Source: Nocardioides sp. Soil797
GTDB lineage: Bacteria; Actinomycetota; Actinomycetes; Propionibacteriales; Nocardioidaceae
Length of the DNA: 51,347 nt
Direction: 5' to 3'
Assembly (NCBI GenBank): GCA_001429555.1
Contig: LMSR01000006.1
Location: 1 to 51,347, forward strand
How positions within the stretch are numbered: position 1 is the first letter of the stretch; each line of letters starts with the position of its first letter. The notes beneath the pieces were generated by a model. The model had not been told where the DNA came from and did not search any database. It saw only the letters and a program-made list of their open reading frames with translations. The position numbers were made by a program, and so were the translations under genes. Of the stretch, positions 27,548 to 34,729 are shown one piece after another.

Positions 27548-28408
27548 GTGCCGAACGACGAAGAGCCCCAGGGGAAGACCGTGCCGCCCTTTCCCCGCCT
27601 CAAGGAGCAGCAACACAAGCTGTTCAAACAGGAGCACAAGCAACGCGCCTGGGTTGGAGATCAGACCCGGCTTGTTCAGCTGCAGGAGACCGCCGAGGCT
27701 GCCCTCGAACGTATGTATGACAACGAAATTGCGCGCCTGGGACCGCGGCCCGAGGACGAGTGGGAGGCCAGGGACTTCGACCGCAAGGTCGAGCGCATAG
27801 GAGATGACTTCAAGCTGTCGGTCATCGTGTATGGCAAGGATGATCGCTGGGAGAACAGCGGAGACCTACGGTCGATTCTTCTCAATGCCGATCTTGGGGA
27901 TATCGATAAGATTGTCATGTCCAATCGTGTCTACAAGGTCGAGCCTGGCATCACCATCGAACTCAGGAGCACGGTTTACCTGGAGGGCGCGAACCTCAAG
28001 GTCACCGGGCAGGACGAACATTGGGTGAGCGGAGCGTTCGGTCAGCTGAAGGAACAGCTCTCGCGTCAGTCTCCACGCTGGGGCTTCCTCCGTGCGTTCA
28101 TGTGGCCAACGATCCTGACTGCACTATCACTTCAGGCGATCCTCCAGCCGTTGGCAGCCAGTGTTCTAGACGCGGGCTCCTGGGAGACACCCGAATGGGT
28201 GCTCTTCCTCGTCGGCAGCATCGCCGTGTACGTAGCCGCCCTCGTCGCCGTTGCGAAGGCGGTGCGGTGGGCCTTACCTTCGCTCGACGTCCATCGACCG
28301 GGTCACCAGAGCACCTCTGCGAGACGTATCAAGATTCTCGGCGCCGTAGGCGCCTTTGTCCTCAGCACCGTCCTGATTCCGGCTGCGTTCCTCATACTCG
28401 CAGGTTGA
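27548..28408 (+). CDS. Three-helix membrane protein, probable satellite cargo
   Basis: 286 residues with a GTG start, divergent from terminase. The N-terminal 175 residues are soluble and charged, with a beta-rich stretch at about 88-150 (LSVIVYGKDDRWENSGDL). Transmembrane helices occur at about 179-205, 216-240 and 261-284. The protein is unlike a phage structural component. With the next gene it forms a rightward pair inserted among the head genes, the usual place for moron or defence cargo. A soluble sensor on a membrane pore-like part would fit abortive infection or superinfection exclusion, but that is inference. Confidence 0.75.
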   Translation: MPNDEEPQGKTVPPFPRLKEQQHKLFKQEHKQRAWVGDQTRLVQLQETAEAALERMYDNEIARLGPRPEDEWEARDFDRKVERIGDDFKLSVIVYGKDDRWENSGDLRSILLNADLGDIDKIVMSNRVYKVEPGITIELRSTVYLEGANLKVTGQDEHWVSGAFGQLKEQLSRQSPRWGFLRAFMWPTILTALSLQAILQPLAASVLDAGSWETPEWVLFLVGSIAVYVAALVAVAKAVRWALPSLDVHRPGHQSTSARRIKILGAVGAFVLSTVLIPAAFLILAG

Positions 28409-28493
28409 TAGTTACTAGGACCCCGCCTGCAGGGAGGGTGGTTTTCGTGTGTTCGGGAGGTCTACTCCCCAAGCCGACGGCTAACGTGCTGTC

Positions 28494-29375
28494 ATGACTG
28501 CAGAGATCGCGGCCGCAAAAGCCGCTGCTAGCGCCGCGGCCGCGGCACTCGGCGAAGACGCGGATACCAACGCACACCTGAATCAGTTGGCGGTGGACCA
28601 CCCTGCGATGCAGGTCGCTGCCGAGGCGCGCGCGAAACGCATTGCGCTGCGCCAGGAAGTACTAACGACTCTCTACGAGAGACTGTTCCGTTGGACCGGG
28701 CTGGCCAGTAACTATTTTGAGCATGACTTCGCACACGACCTGGCGGAGAGGACAGCGGACATTCCCGAGGAGAACATGAAGGCGCCTTCGCCTTCGGTCG
28801 CGGTGCCCGCGATGCAAGGCCTCGCGTACTCCGTGGATGAGCCTGCGCTGAAGGACATGTACCTGAACTTACTGTCCGCAGCTACCGACGATCGACGTCA
28901 TAATGACGCACACCCCTCCTTCGCTGAAGTTATTCGCCAGCTGTCGCCCGAGGAGGCCGCGAGGCTTCGGGTCGTCCTCATTCGAGAAATTTGGCCGATC
29001 GCGATCGCGAAGCATGCCGCTCCTGGGGGCGGCCACAACGTCCTAGCGAGGCATCTCATGGGGCTAAACAGCCCAAAGGCTAAGACGCTCCATGTTCAGC
29101 ACCGGGGTTTGTGGCTCGACAACTGGGTGCGCCTGGGGCTGGTCTCGCTCGACTACGCCCATCACCTGACTGCTGCAGACGCCTACACCTGGCTAGACAG
29201 CCACCCCGAGGTCGTCGCTATGCGGACGGACCCCGACGGCGCGCCCTTAGATTTCGACAAAGGCGTCTGCCTCCGCTCGAAATTCGGAGACCGTTTCGCG
29301 CATACCATCGGCGTGCTGCCATTTGACGTAGCGAACTTCACTGGTCCGGGAAATAGCTTTTGGGACCCTGCGTGA
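28494..29375 (+). CDS. Abi-alpha / DUF4393-like abortive-infection protein
   Basis: 293 residues. Residues about 90-160 read like the DUF4393/Abi-alpha core: a Pro followed by a helix ending in a paired hydrophobic/acidic stretch (YSVDEPALKDMYLNLLSAATDDRR) and then HPSFAEVIRQLSPEEAARL. In that family the phrase is typically xLxxxWAxLLAxA...HPSFVEILKQLSPxDA. Abi-alpha proteins act against phage infection by stopping host growth. It follows the membrane-protein gene on the same strand, with visibly more A/T-rich codons than the head genes. Convergent with the HNH gene. Confidence 0.7.
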   Translation: MTAEIAAAKAAASAAAAALGEDADTNAHLNQLAVDHPAMQVAAEARAKRIALRQEVLTTLYERLFRWTGLASNYFEHDFAHDLAERTADIPEENMKAPSPSVAVPAMQGLAYSVDEPALKDMYLNLLSAATDDRRHNDAHPSFAEVIRQLSPEEAARLRVVLIREIWPIAIAKHAAPGGGHNVLARHLMGLNSPKAKTLHVQHRGLWLDNWVRLGLVSLDYAHHLTAADAYTWLDSHPEVVAMRTDPDGAPLDFDKGVCLRSKFGDRFAHTIGVLPFDVANFTGPGNSFWDPA

Positions 29376-29378
29376 CCG

Positions 29379-29738
29379 CTACGGGACACTGAGCCACGCC
29401 TCGTATCGGGGAGATCCCGGTCGGCTGCTGCCGACCTCTGCCTGACACTTCGCGCACAGGACCTCGACGTGTCGCAGCGTGATCGGCAGGCCGTTGGTCT
29501 TCCTCCACCACGCTTCCGGTGTGTGGTCCGTCGATAGGTTTCGGGTGGACGAACACCGGCCACAGAAGTTCTGACGCTGGCGTGCCCTCTTGCTGAGCCG
29601 TCGCCATGCCGCGTCGTATCCCCGCTCCTCTGCCGTGCCTCGGGGACGGTGCGCTTCTGTGGGCCTGTGCTCGGGACACCGGCTGTCGTCGCTCGGCTCG
29701 CCGCACGTCAGGCACGGGCGCAGGAGGTCGAGGCTCAT
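29379..29738 (-). CDS. HNH endonuclease
   Basis: 119 residues from ATG 29738, overlapping the upstream stop. It has two zinc knuckles (CLTCGEPSDDSRCPEH at the N-terminus; CGRCSS and CAKC in the nuclease) and the HNH core STDHTPEAWW...VLCAKCQAE. Such small HNH proteins beside the terminase are needed for cos-type packaging in HK97-like phages, where they partner the large terminase. Here the gene is separated from terminase only by the two cargo genes. Confidence 0.82.
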   Translation of the reverse strand: MSLDLLRPCLTCGEPSDDSRCPEHRPTEAHRPRGTAEERGYDAAWRRLSKRARQRQNFCGRCSSTRNLSTDHTPEAWWRKTNGLPITLRHVEVLCAKCQAEVGSSRPGSPRYEAWLSVP

Positions 29739-30112
29739 CGGAGGTGCTTCCGGATGTGGCGGTCGATGGTCTCCTCGATCGCCTCGTCGTAGGCCCACGA
29801 GTCCCGGAGCCAGTCGTGCTCTCCGCCCAGCGCCATCTCGTAGATGCCCGCGTCCGCCGAGGATCCGGCGCTCGCGCCTCCCCACGCCATATAGCCGATC
29901 CATGTCTCGCCGTCGTCCCTCACTGATGTGCCGTGCCGGCCACTGGCGAGGAGTGCGCCGGACTGGTGGTGGACCTTGCTCTGGGCGTCGGCGAAGGCCA
30001 TGCTCATCGCCACGTCCAGCCCGGCGCGTAGTTCCTTGGTCAGGAGCTTCCCGTCCCGGTGCGATTGAGCGGCGGCTCGCACCACCGAGCGGTCGCGCTG
30101 CTGGGTGATCAC
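29735..30112 (-). CDS. HK97 gp10-like head-completion / neck protein
   Basis: 125 residues, GTG start overlapping the previous stop. The second half has the sequence of gp10-type or minor-capsid neck proteins: SGALLASGRHGTSVRDDGETWIGYMAWGG, then IYEMALGGEHDWLRDSWAYDEAIEETI, with the invariant Gly-x-x-His aromatic motif. In phages these seal the portal before tail attachment. Unusual here is its position upstream of HNH and terminase instead of downstream of capsid. Confidence 0.55.
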   Translation of the reverse strand: MITQQRDRSVVRAAAQSHRDGKLLTKELRAGLDVAMSMAFADAQSKVHHQSGALLASGRHGTSVRDDGETWIGYMAWGGASAGSSADAGIYEMALGGEHDWLRDSWAYDEAIEETIDRHIRKHLR

Positions 30113-30351
30113 TGGGCGTCCCTCGCGCGCGTAGCGCTTGAGCCGGCCAGGACGACCCTCAGCCAGCGGTCGACGGTGGCGGTGGCCTCCTCGCGGCCGA
30201 TGCCGTGTTCGAGGATCCCGGCCGACAGGCAGACCAGCTCCGCGACCAGTTCGGGTGTCGCTGGGTTCTCGCTCATCATGACCTGCAGCGCGTCGGCGTC
30301 CTCTTCGATCGAGGCGCGGATGAGGGCCAGTGCCGTCAGCTTCGTGTCCAT
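30109..30351 (-). CDS. Small acidic helical protein, unknown function
   Basis: 80 residues from ATG 30351. Mostly helix (TKLTALALIRASIEEDADALQVMMSEN, then ELVAELVCLSAGILEHGI). The stop overlaps the GTG of the following gp10-like gene. Similar small acidic proteins occur among early genes of actinophages but I recognise no family. Confidence 0.55.
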   Translation of the reverse strand: MDTKLTALALIRASIEEDADALQVMMSENPATPELVAELVCLSAGILEHGIGREEATATVDRWLRVVLAGSSATRARDAQ

Positions 30352-30446
30352 GTCGTCTGTATCGGCATCGGACGAACGTGTCTCTGTCGGGCTATATATG
30401 CACCGGAGGCGGCCATTAACATTATCGGTACAAACGCTGTTCGTCC

Positions 30447-30929
30447 TCAGCGGCTGCGCTGGACGTGCCTCCAGGTGGCGTGCTCCGGGTTCACGCAGAG
30501 CCGGTTCCCGCATGAGGCTTGGATCATCCACCTCGTGTCGTCGGCGCCGTGCCACTGCTCGACGGTCCATGACCGTGCCGTGACGTTGGCCGACGATCCC
30601 GGCTTCTTCATCGTTGGGATGTTCTTGCTCGTGGTCGCCGCAGTCCACACCCAACATTCGCCGTCCAGCTCCACCTTCGTGCCCAGACGGTTGCGGACCG
30701 CTAGAAGTCTCCATCGTTCACGGTGGAGGTGCCGCTTCCTTTCCGCCGAGGTCGCTTCCAGGCACATCGCCTCGAAGTACCCCGGATCGGTGCCGAACGC
30801 GACCATCGCGGACCACAAGAGCGGACCATAGGTGTCGAGTATCGCGGTATCGGTGATCTGCTGGCGTGGGTCAGACGTCTCGTCCGGAGTAGTAATCAGG
30901 TCGGTCTCTAGCTCCGTAACGATGGTCAC
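30447..30929 (-). CDS. HNH-type (HNH_3-like) endonuclease or DNA-binding protein
   Basis: 160 residues with a GTG start. The C-terminal half carries GECWVWTAAT and CGNRLCVNPEHATW, the ends of the HNH_3 beta-beta-alpha fold (CWxW...LCxNPxH). The N-terminal half (TAILDTYGPLLWSAMVAFGTDPGYFEAMCLEA) is helical and may bind DNA. It is the first gene after the integrase. It could be a second packaging nuclease or a homing-type enzyme. Confidence 0.6.
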   Translation of the reverse strand: MTIVTELETDLITTPDETSDPRQQITDTAILDTYGPLLWSAMVAFGTDPGYFEAMCLEATSAERKRHLHRERWRLLAVRNRLGTKVELDGECWVWTAATTSKNIPTMKKPGSSANVTARSWTVEQWHGADDTRWMIQASCGNRLCVNPEHATWRHVQRSR

Positions 30930-30963
30930 CGCGCCGTCCCCTCAGTTCGTGTCTGTTCCGCCC

Positions 30964-32496
30964 TCAGATCGGCATCTTCTCGCCCCTGTCGACGGCCTCT
31001 CGATATAGCTCATCGGGGTCCGCGAATGGGTCGTCCGGGTCGAGCCTGTCCGTGCCGAAGACGAGGGTTCGCATCTTGATGCGCTCACGTGCGAGTGCTC
31101 GCGTGGGACGTACGCCCTTCCTCGCCGGAGCAACGCTGATGGTGGTCGTAGATCGAATAACCATCCGTCGCCGGTCGAGGTCCATCGCCTCGAAACGCTC
31201 GCGCACCTTCGCGACCGACTCCGAATAGTCCACGGACAGGGCCAGGTCCAGCAGCAGGGCGGTAAGCACGTCACGCTCAGTCAACCTCGTGATCTGCTCG
31301 TCAAGCTCGACCCTCTCGGCCTTTCGAGCGGCGAGCATCTCCAGCTTGTCGCCCTCCTCGATGTCTGCTGACTTGATCTTGTCGACTCGTGCGCGTAGCT
31401 CAGCGCGGCGTCGGCGCAGGTCTGCGACCTTCCTCGCGTCTCCCCCGGCGCTGACGTAGAAGCGGAGCCCGGACGTGCCCAGGACCGACGCGACGCGCTC
31501 GATCACAGCCTCCTCGGCGACATCCTTCAAGATCGACACCCGACAGGTTGGATCGTTGTTCCGGCACACGTATAGCTCGTAGTCGACACCGGCGCGGGTG
31601 GTCATCCGCCCCCACCTCATTCGAGTGCCGCACTTTCCACAGGTGATGATCCCGGAAAGCATGTGCTTCCGCGCGGTGTCCTTGTTGGTGCGCCGTGCAG
31701 GGTCGCTCAGGATCGCCCGGACGGCCAGCAAGGCGTCACGGTCAACGATCTCCTTCCACACAGCCTCAACGCCCTCGACGGGCTTCTTGTCGTGCTGCAC
31801 GATGCCCGCGTTCTTCCATCGGGTGAGCAGAGCCGTCAACGACGGGTACCCCCAGGAGCGGCCCCGCGCCGTTCGCAACTCCTCGGCGTTCCACTTCTTG
31901 ATGATCGACGCGAGCGACCCGCCCTCGATGACGTGCCGAGTCGCCCAGCGGATCGCCTCTGCCTCGTGCGGGACGTGAGTGATGCCGTCAGGCTCAAACC
32001 CGAAGGCACGGCCTCCTCCGACTCTCGGTCTGCCTTCCTTCACCAGCTGGCGGTTCTTGGCCTTCTGACGCTCTGACTTCTGCTCGACCTCCTGGCGTGC
32101 GGCAGCTCCGAGCATGCGGGCCACCATGCGCCCGTTCGGGGTGCCCAGGTCGATGTCACCCTGAACGGTCGCCAGCGCCGTGCCGTGCTTGTCGGCGATG
32201 TCGATGATCTCTTCAAGTTGGCGGGGCTGCCGCGTCAGACGATCCGTGTGCCAGCAGATGATCGCGTCGATCTTCCCTGCCTTAATGTCGGCCAACATTC
32301 GGTCGTACTGGGGCCGCTTCTTTCGTGGGTCCGAGGCGCTGATGTCGTTGTCGACGTAGACCTCGACCACCGGCCACCCCTTGCGACCGGCGAGGGCACG
32401 ACACTCGTCCTCCTGCCGTCGGACGGCCTTCTGATCGTCGTTCTTGTCGAGGCTGAGCCTGCAGTAGATCGCTGCGGCAGTAGGTACGTTGTTCAT
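30964..32496 (-). CDS. int: Large serine recombinase (element integrase)
   Basis: 510 residues from ATG 32496. The resolvase-type catalytic domain has Ser15 in YCRLSLD and the Arg motif DRLTRQPRQLEEI. GRAFGFEPDG begins the recombinase domain, CGKCGTRMRW...CRNNDPTCR is the zinc ribbon, and a coiled coil (LRRRRAELRARVDKIKSADIEEGDKLEMLAARKAERVELDEQITRL in two helices) is the synapsis motif of large serine integrases. The gene starts only about 20 bp from the right junction. It should catalyse insertion at the CAC site in tadA; a directionality factor was not recognised. Confidence 0.95.
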   Translation of the reverse strand: MNNVPTAAAIYCRLSLDKNDDQKAVRRQEDECRALAGRKGWPVVEVYVDNDISASDPRKKRPQYDRMLADIKAGKIDAIICWHTDRLTRQPRQLEEIIDIADKHGTALATVQGDIDLGTPNGRMVARMLGAAARQEVEQKSERQKAKNRQLVKEGRPRVGGGRAFGFEPDGITHVPHEAEAIRWATRHVIEGGSLASIIKKWNAEELRTARGRSWGYPSLTALLTRWKNAGIVQHDKKPVEGVEAVWKEIVDRDALLAVRAILSDPARRTNKDTARKHMLSGIITCGKCGTRMRWGRMTTRAGVDYELYVCRNNDPTCRVSILKDVAEEAVIERVASVLGTSGLRFYVSAGGDARKVADLRRRRAELRARVDKIKSADIEEGDKLEMLAARKAERVELDEQITRLTERDVLTALLLDLALSVDYSESVAKVRERFEAMDLDRRRMVIRSTTTISVAPARKGVRPTRALARERIKMRTLVFGTDRLDPDDPFADPDELYREAVDRGEKMPI

Positions 32497-32517
32497 ACCT
32501 ACACTCTAATCTCGGTG
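32497..32517. other. Right attachment junction of the satellite-like element
   Basis: The element arm ACCTACACTCTAATCT (32497-32512) is followed by the crossover triplet GTG (32515-32517) and then tadA coding sequence read leftwards (ISVEEVYELRFHH). The minus-strand reading is TTC CAT CAC here and CTG CAC GCC at the other end, so CAC is in the same frame at both. Confidence 0.75.
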
Positions 32518-32805
32518 ATGGAAACGCAACTCGTAGACCTCTTCGACCGAGATGACCCGCTCGCTGCCCGGAATGGCCGAGGCGAGGCAGTTCAACATCG
32601 TCGTCTTGCCCGCCTGTGTGCCGCCGGCGACAAGAATGTTGAGCCCGGCCCGCACGCTCGCGTCGAGGAACTGCGCGGCCTGCGTCGGCAACGAGCCGAG
32701 GTCGACGAGGTCCGGCAGCCGACTCGCACGCAAGGTGAACTTGCGGATGTTGACCGCAGTGAAGAAACCCACTGCTTCATGACCTGGGCAAACGAGCTTC
32801 GGCAC
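32515..32805 (-). pseudogene. tadA: tadA/cpaF pilus ATPase, internal fragment with Walker A
   Basis: This is the middle of the pilus ATPase: VNIRKFTLRASRLPDLVDLGSL, then Walker A VAGGTQAGKTT and the stretch up to ISVEEVYELRFHH, where the satellite-like element interrupts it. Upstream of VNIRKF the similarity to CpaF stops at the 19-bp repeat (32742-32760), and an in-frame TGA occurs 19 codons further on. The N-terminal half of the gene is therefore not adjacent and was not found in the window. The gene has been broken twice. Confidence 0.88.
32742..32760. repeat. 19-bp att-like core, copy 1, within tadA
   Basis: TGCGGATGTTGACCGCAGT. It contains an inverted repeat TGCGG/CCGCA around a 7-bp spacer ATGTTGA, the layout of a tyrosine-recombinase crossover site. 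Left of it is tadA coding sequence (read leftwards as VNIRKF); right of it the sequence resembles the arms beside copies 2 and 3 (CCACTGC, then TGACCTG). Identical 19-mers lie at 36169 and 43048. Confidence 0.75.
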
Positions 32806-32940
32806 ACCCGGCGGTCATCTCAGTCGCCGCTGTCGGCGACCTCGAACTCACCTCGACCTTTCACCAGATCATGCAGCAGACCCCGATTTGGCCGGCCCGG
32901 TCCAGAGTGGTGGCTTGGGGCCTTCAGGTCCGGTCGAAGT

Positions 32941-34044
32941 TCATCGGAAGGGGACAGTGCTCTCCTCGACCGGGACGCCGCGATACCCGTGCGACTCGAG
33001 AAGTAGTCGGATTCCCTGTGCGGCGGCGTCGGAATGCGATGTCGGTCCCACATACACGCCACCGACCGGCAACGGAGGGTGCTCGGGCACTGTCCACCAT
33101 GCGCTCGACCAGATGTTCCGAGGTGGAGGTTGCGCCAACCTGACGTACGGCGTGACCCCGAATCGTGAGGGACGAAAGCGCACGGCACTGGTCTCGGTTG
33201 GGACTGTCGTCACGAGTCGGACCTCACGTTCGTCGCGGAACGCCTCGTGCTTGCAATAGATCGAAAGGCCGATCAGAACCCCGCTCGCTTGGTGACAAGA
33301 CATTCCGGGTCGATCCTCAACCGTCCCGGGTGCGGGCGTCGTCGCCGCGCAGAACGCGAGCCCTCGCAACATGAGGTTGCGCTGTTCTTCCATGTCGTAC
33401 AAGACCTTGCCCCACTTAGGCCATGGTCCCCGTGGCCCCAAGGTTCGTGGTTCCTGCCCCTCATCAACCACAGCCATGATTTCCCCGTCGACGTCGAGGC
33501 CGACTGCGTAGCTCACCTGGCCGCCGTAGCCCCGCCACTGGCTCAGCGAATCTGGCTCCTCGGACGCGCAGAACACGTAGAGCGGCGAAACGTCGATGCT
33601 GGCTCGGGCAAGGTCGACCGCGTTCTGCATGAAGGCTTTCTGCACAGGGTGAACGTGGCGGCTCTGGAGGACCAGCAATAACTGCTCCTCCAAGACCCCG
33701 ATGCCATGAGCAAACTCGGCAGTGTCATTCAGAGACCCAATCGAGGTTGCCCACACCTCACTGGAACCAATTAGCCCTATCGCACCCGCCGCGTCGGTGT
33801 AGTGCCAGACTCGCTCGACAGACGGGTGCGGGGGCTGAGGGATCGGCAGCCAGTGCGCCTCCTCCGACGACTCATCCGACCCGTCGTCAGAGGCCGCATC
33901 AACCGCGGCACCTTCTGGATCGGTGATCACCGGCTCGCCGCTTGGGACTCCCGCGCGGTCCGCGCGCTCCCGGGCCTCGTCCTGATCGATGATCGGAGGC
34001 AGGTGAAGATCGAGGACGCCGTCGGGGTCGAACATCTGGATCAT
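32941..34044 (-). CDS. DUF2971 protein
   Basis: 367 residues. After an acidic, disordered N-terminal 70 residues comes the DUF2971 signature: VWHYTDAAGAIGLIGSSEVWATSIGSLNDTAEF, FCASEEPDSLSQWRGYGG, CKHEAFRDEREVRLV, and the end motif VYVGPTSHSDAAAQGIRLLL. DUF2971 proteins are frequent near defence genes and on mobile elements; their activity is not established. The N-terminal tail is longer than usual. It lies in the segment between att-like copies 1 and 2. Confidence 0.8.
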   Translation of the reverse strand: MIQMFDPDGVLDLHLPPIIDQDEARERADRAGVPSGEPVITDPEGAAVDAASDDGSDESSEEAHWLPIPQPPHPSVERVWHYTDAAGAIGLIGSSEVWATSIGSLNDTAEFAHGIGVLEEQLLLVLQSRHVHPVQKAFMQNAVDLARASIDVSPLYVFCASEEPDSLSQWRGYGGQVSYAVGLDVDGEIMAVVDEGQEPRTLGPRGPWPKWGKVLYDMEEQRNLMLRGLAFCAATTPAPGTVEDRPGMSCHQASGVLIGLSIYCKHEAFRDEREVRLVTTVPTETSAVRFRPSRFGVTPYVRLAQPPPRNIWSSAWWTVPEHPPLPVGGVYVGPTSHSDAAAQGIRLLLESHGYRGVPVEESTVPFR

Positions 34045-34104
34045 GCCTCACCCTCTCAGCACCACGTCCCTCACGCGCGATGGGGCGGGAGCCACACGGG
34101 TGCT

Positions 34105-34510
34105 CATGACTACGCCCTCGCCGAGCTTCTCACCTCCGCCGATGGCGTCGACGTCAACCGACTGTTCACCGAGGCCCAACAGGCCGTCGCGGCGCGCAAC
34201 GCGCGGCGCCAGCGCTGGCCGGACCTGCTCACCTACCTCACCACCCAGCCGAGCGACACCGTTCTCCAGGTGGGCGACACGTCGTCCATCCAGATGGAGG
34301 AGGCCAGCAGGTACGGGCTGCCGCAGGGTCTCCGGGCCACCGGCGACTTCCTGACCATGTCCGCGCAGGCAAAGTGGTACGACATTGTCGCGAAGTTCAC
34401 CTACCGGGGACTCGCGGACATGTCGCCTGCGCAGGTCTCCGCAGTGACGAACGCTGCACTCGAGGCGGCCACACCGGCTGGACCGAACTCGAACCCATCC
34501 CAGCGTAGCG
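34105..34510 (+). pseudogene. Capsid-like protein fragment without a start
   Basis: In one rightward frame the sequence ALAELLTSADGVDVNRL, then SIQMEEASRYGLPQGLR, AKWYDIVAKFTYRGLADMSP and VSAVTNAALEA has strong protein character and resembles the N-arm and spine-helix part of an actinophage-type capsid protein. No ATG, GTG or TTG start lies in frame nearby and the character ends at about 34500, so it looks like an internal gene piece. It could be the trace of another phage or satellite in this locus. The family call is tentative. Confidence 0.4.
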
Positions 34511-34624
34511 ATGGCTGCCGACACCACCTCGCGCCGTCGGGAGGAGGGTTGCCCGTGGAAGGGCGACCCCAATCGCTGCCCGTGCTACTCCCCCGCCGCC
34601 CAGTGCGAGCAATACCATGCCTGA
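34511..34624 (+). CDS. Tiny Cys-rich ORF
   Basis: 37 residues, ATG to TGA, with four Cys in a tight pattern (GCPWKGDPNRCPCYSPAAQC) after a basic start. It follows the capsid-like fragment directly and is followed by a GCCGCC/GGCGGC hairpin near 34630-34660. The clustered Cys suggest a metal-binding mini-protein, but such a short frame could be chance. Confidence 0.35.
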   Translation: MAADTTSRRREEGCPWKGDPNRCPCYSPAAQCEQYHA

Positions 34625-34729
34625 GATGCCGCCTTCGGCTACGCTCGGCGGCGCAGCGACAGGGACCGCCGCACCTAGGCCACCCCAAGCCAGCAAACGA
34701 GGCAACGGGGAACCGTGGGAGCGACCCGC

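Larger units (their letters stand above)
21190..32517. mobile_element. Capsid-forming phage-satellite-like element inserted in tadA
   Basis: An 11.3-kb element bounded by a shared CAC triplet (reads GTG on this strand at 21190-21192 and 32515-32517). The order in the leftward direction is serine integrase, HNH-like protein, a small protein, head-completion protein, HNH nuclease, two rightward cargo genes, terminase, portal, minor head protein, scaffold, two small proteins, a rightward zinc-ribbon protein, capsid, connector, terminator. Head morphogenesis and packaging are covered, but tail, lysis and replication genes are absent, which is the content of capsid-forming phage-inducible islands. 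A defective prophage is the alternative. Confidence 0.8.

Noticed and set aside
21190..32517. Full-length prophage
   Set aside because: No tail, tape measure, baseplate, lysin, holin or replication genes, and the junctions to tadA are precise at 11.3 kb, so no space remains for them.
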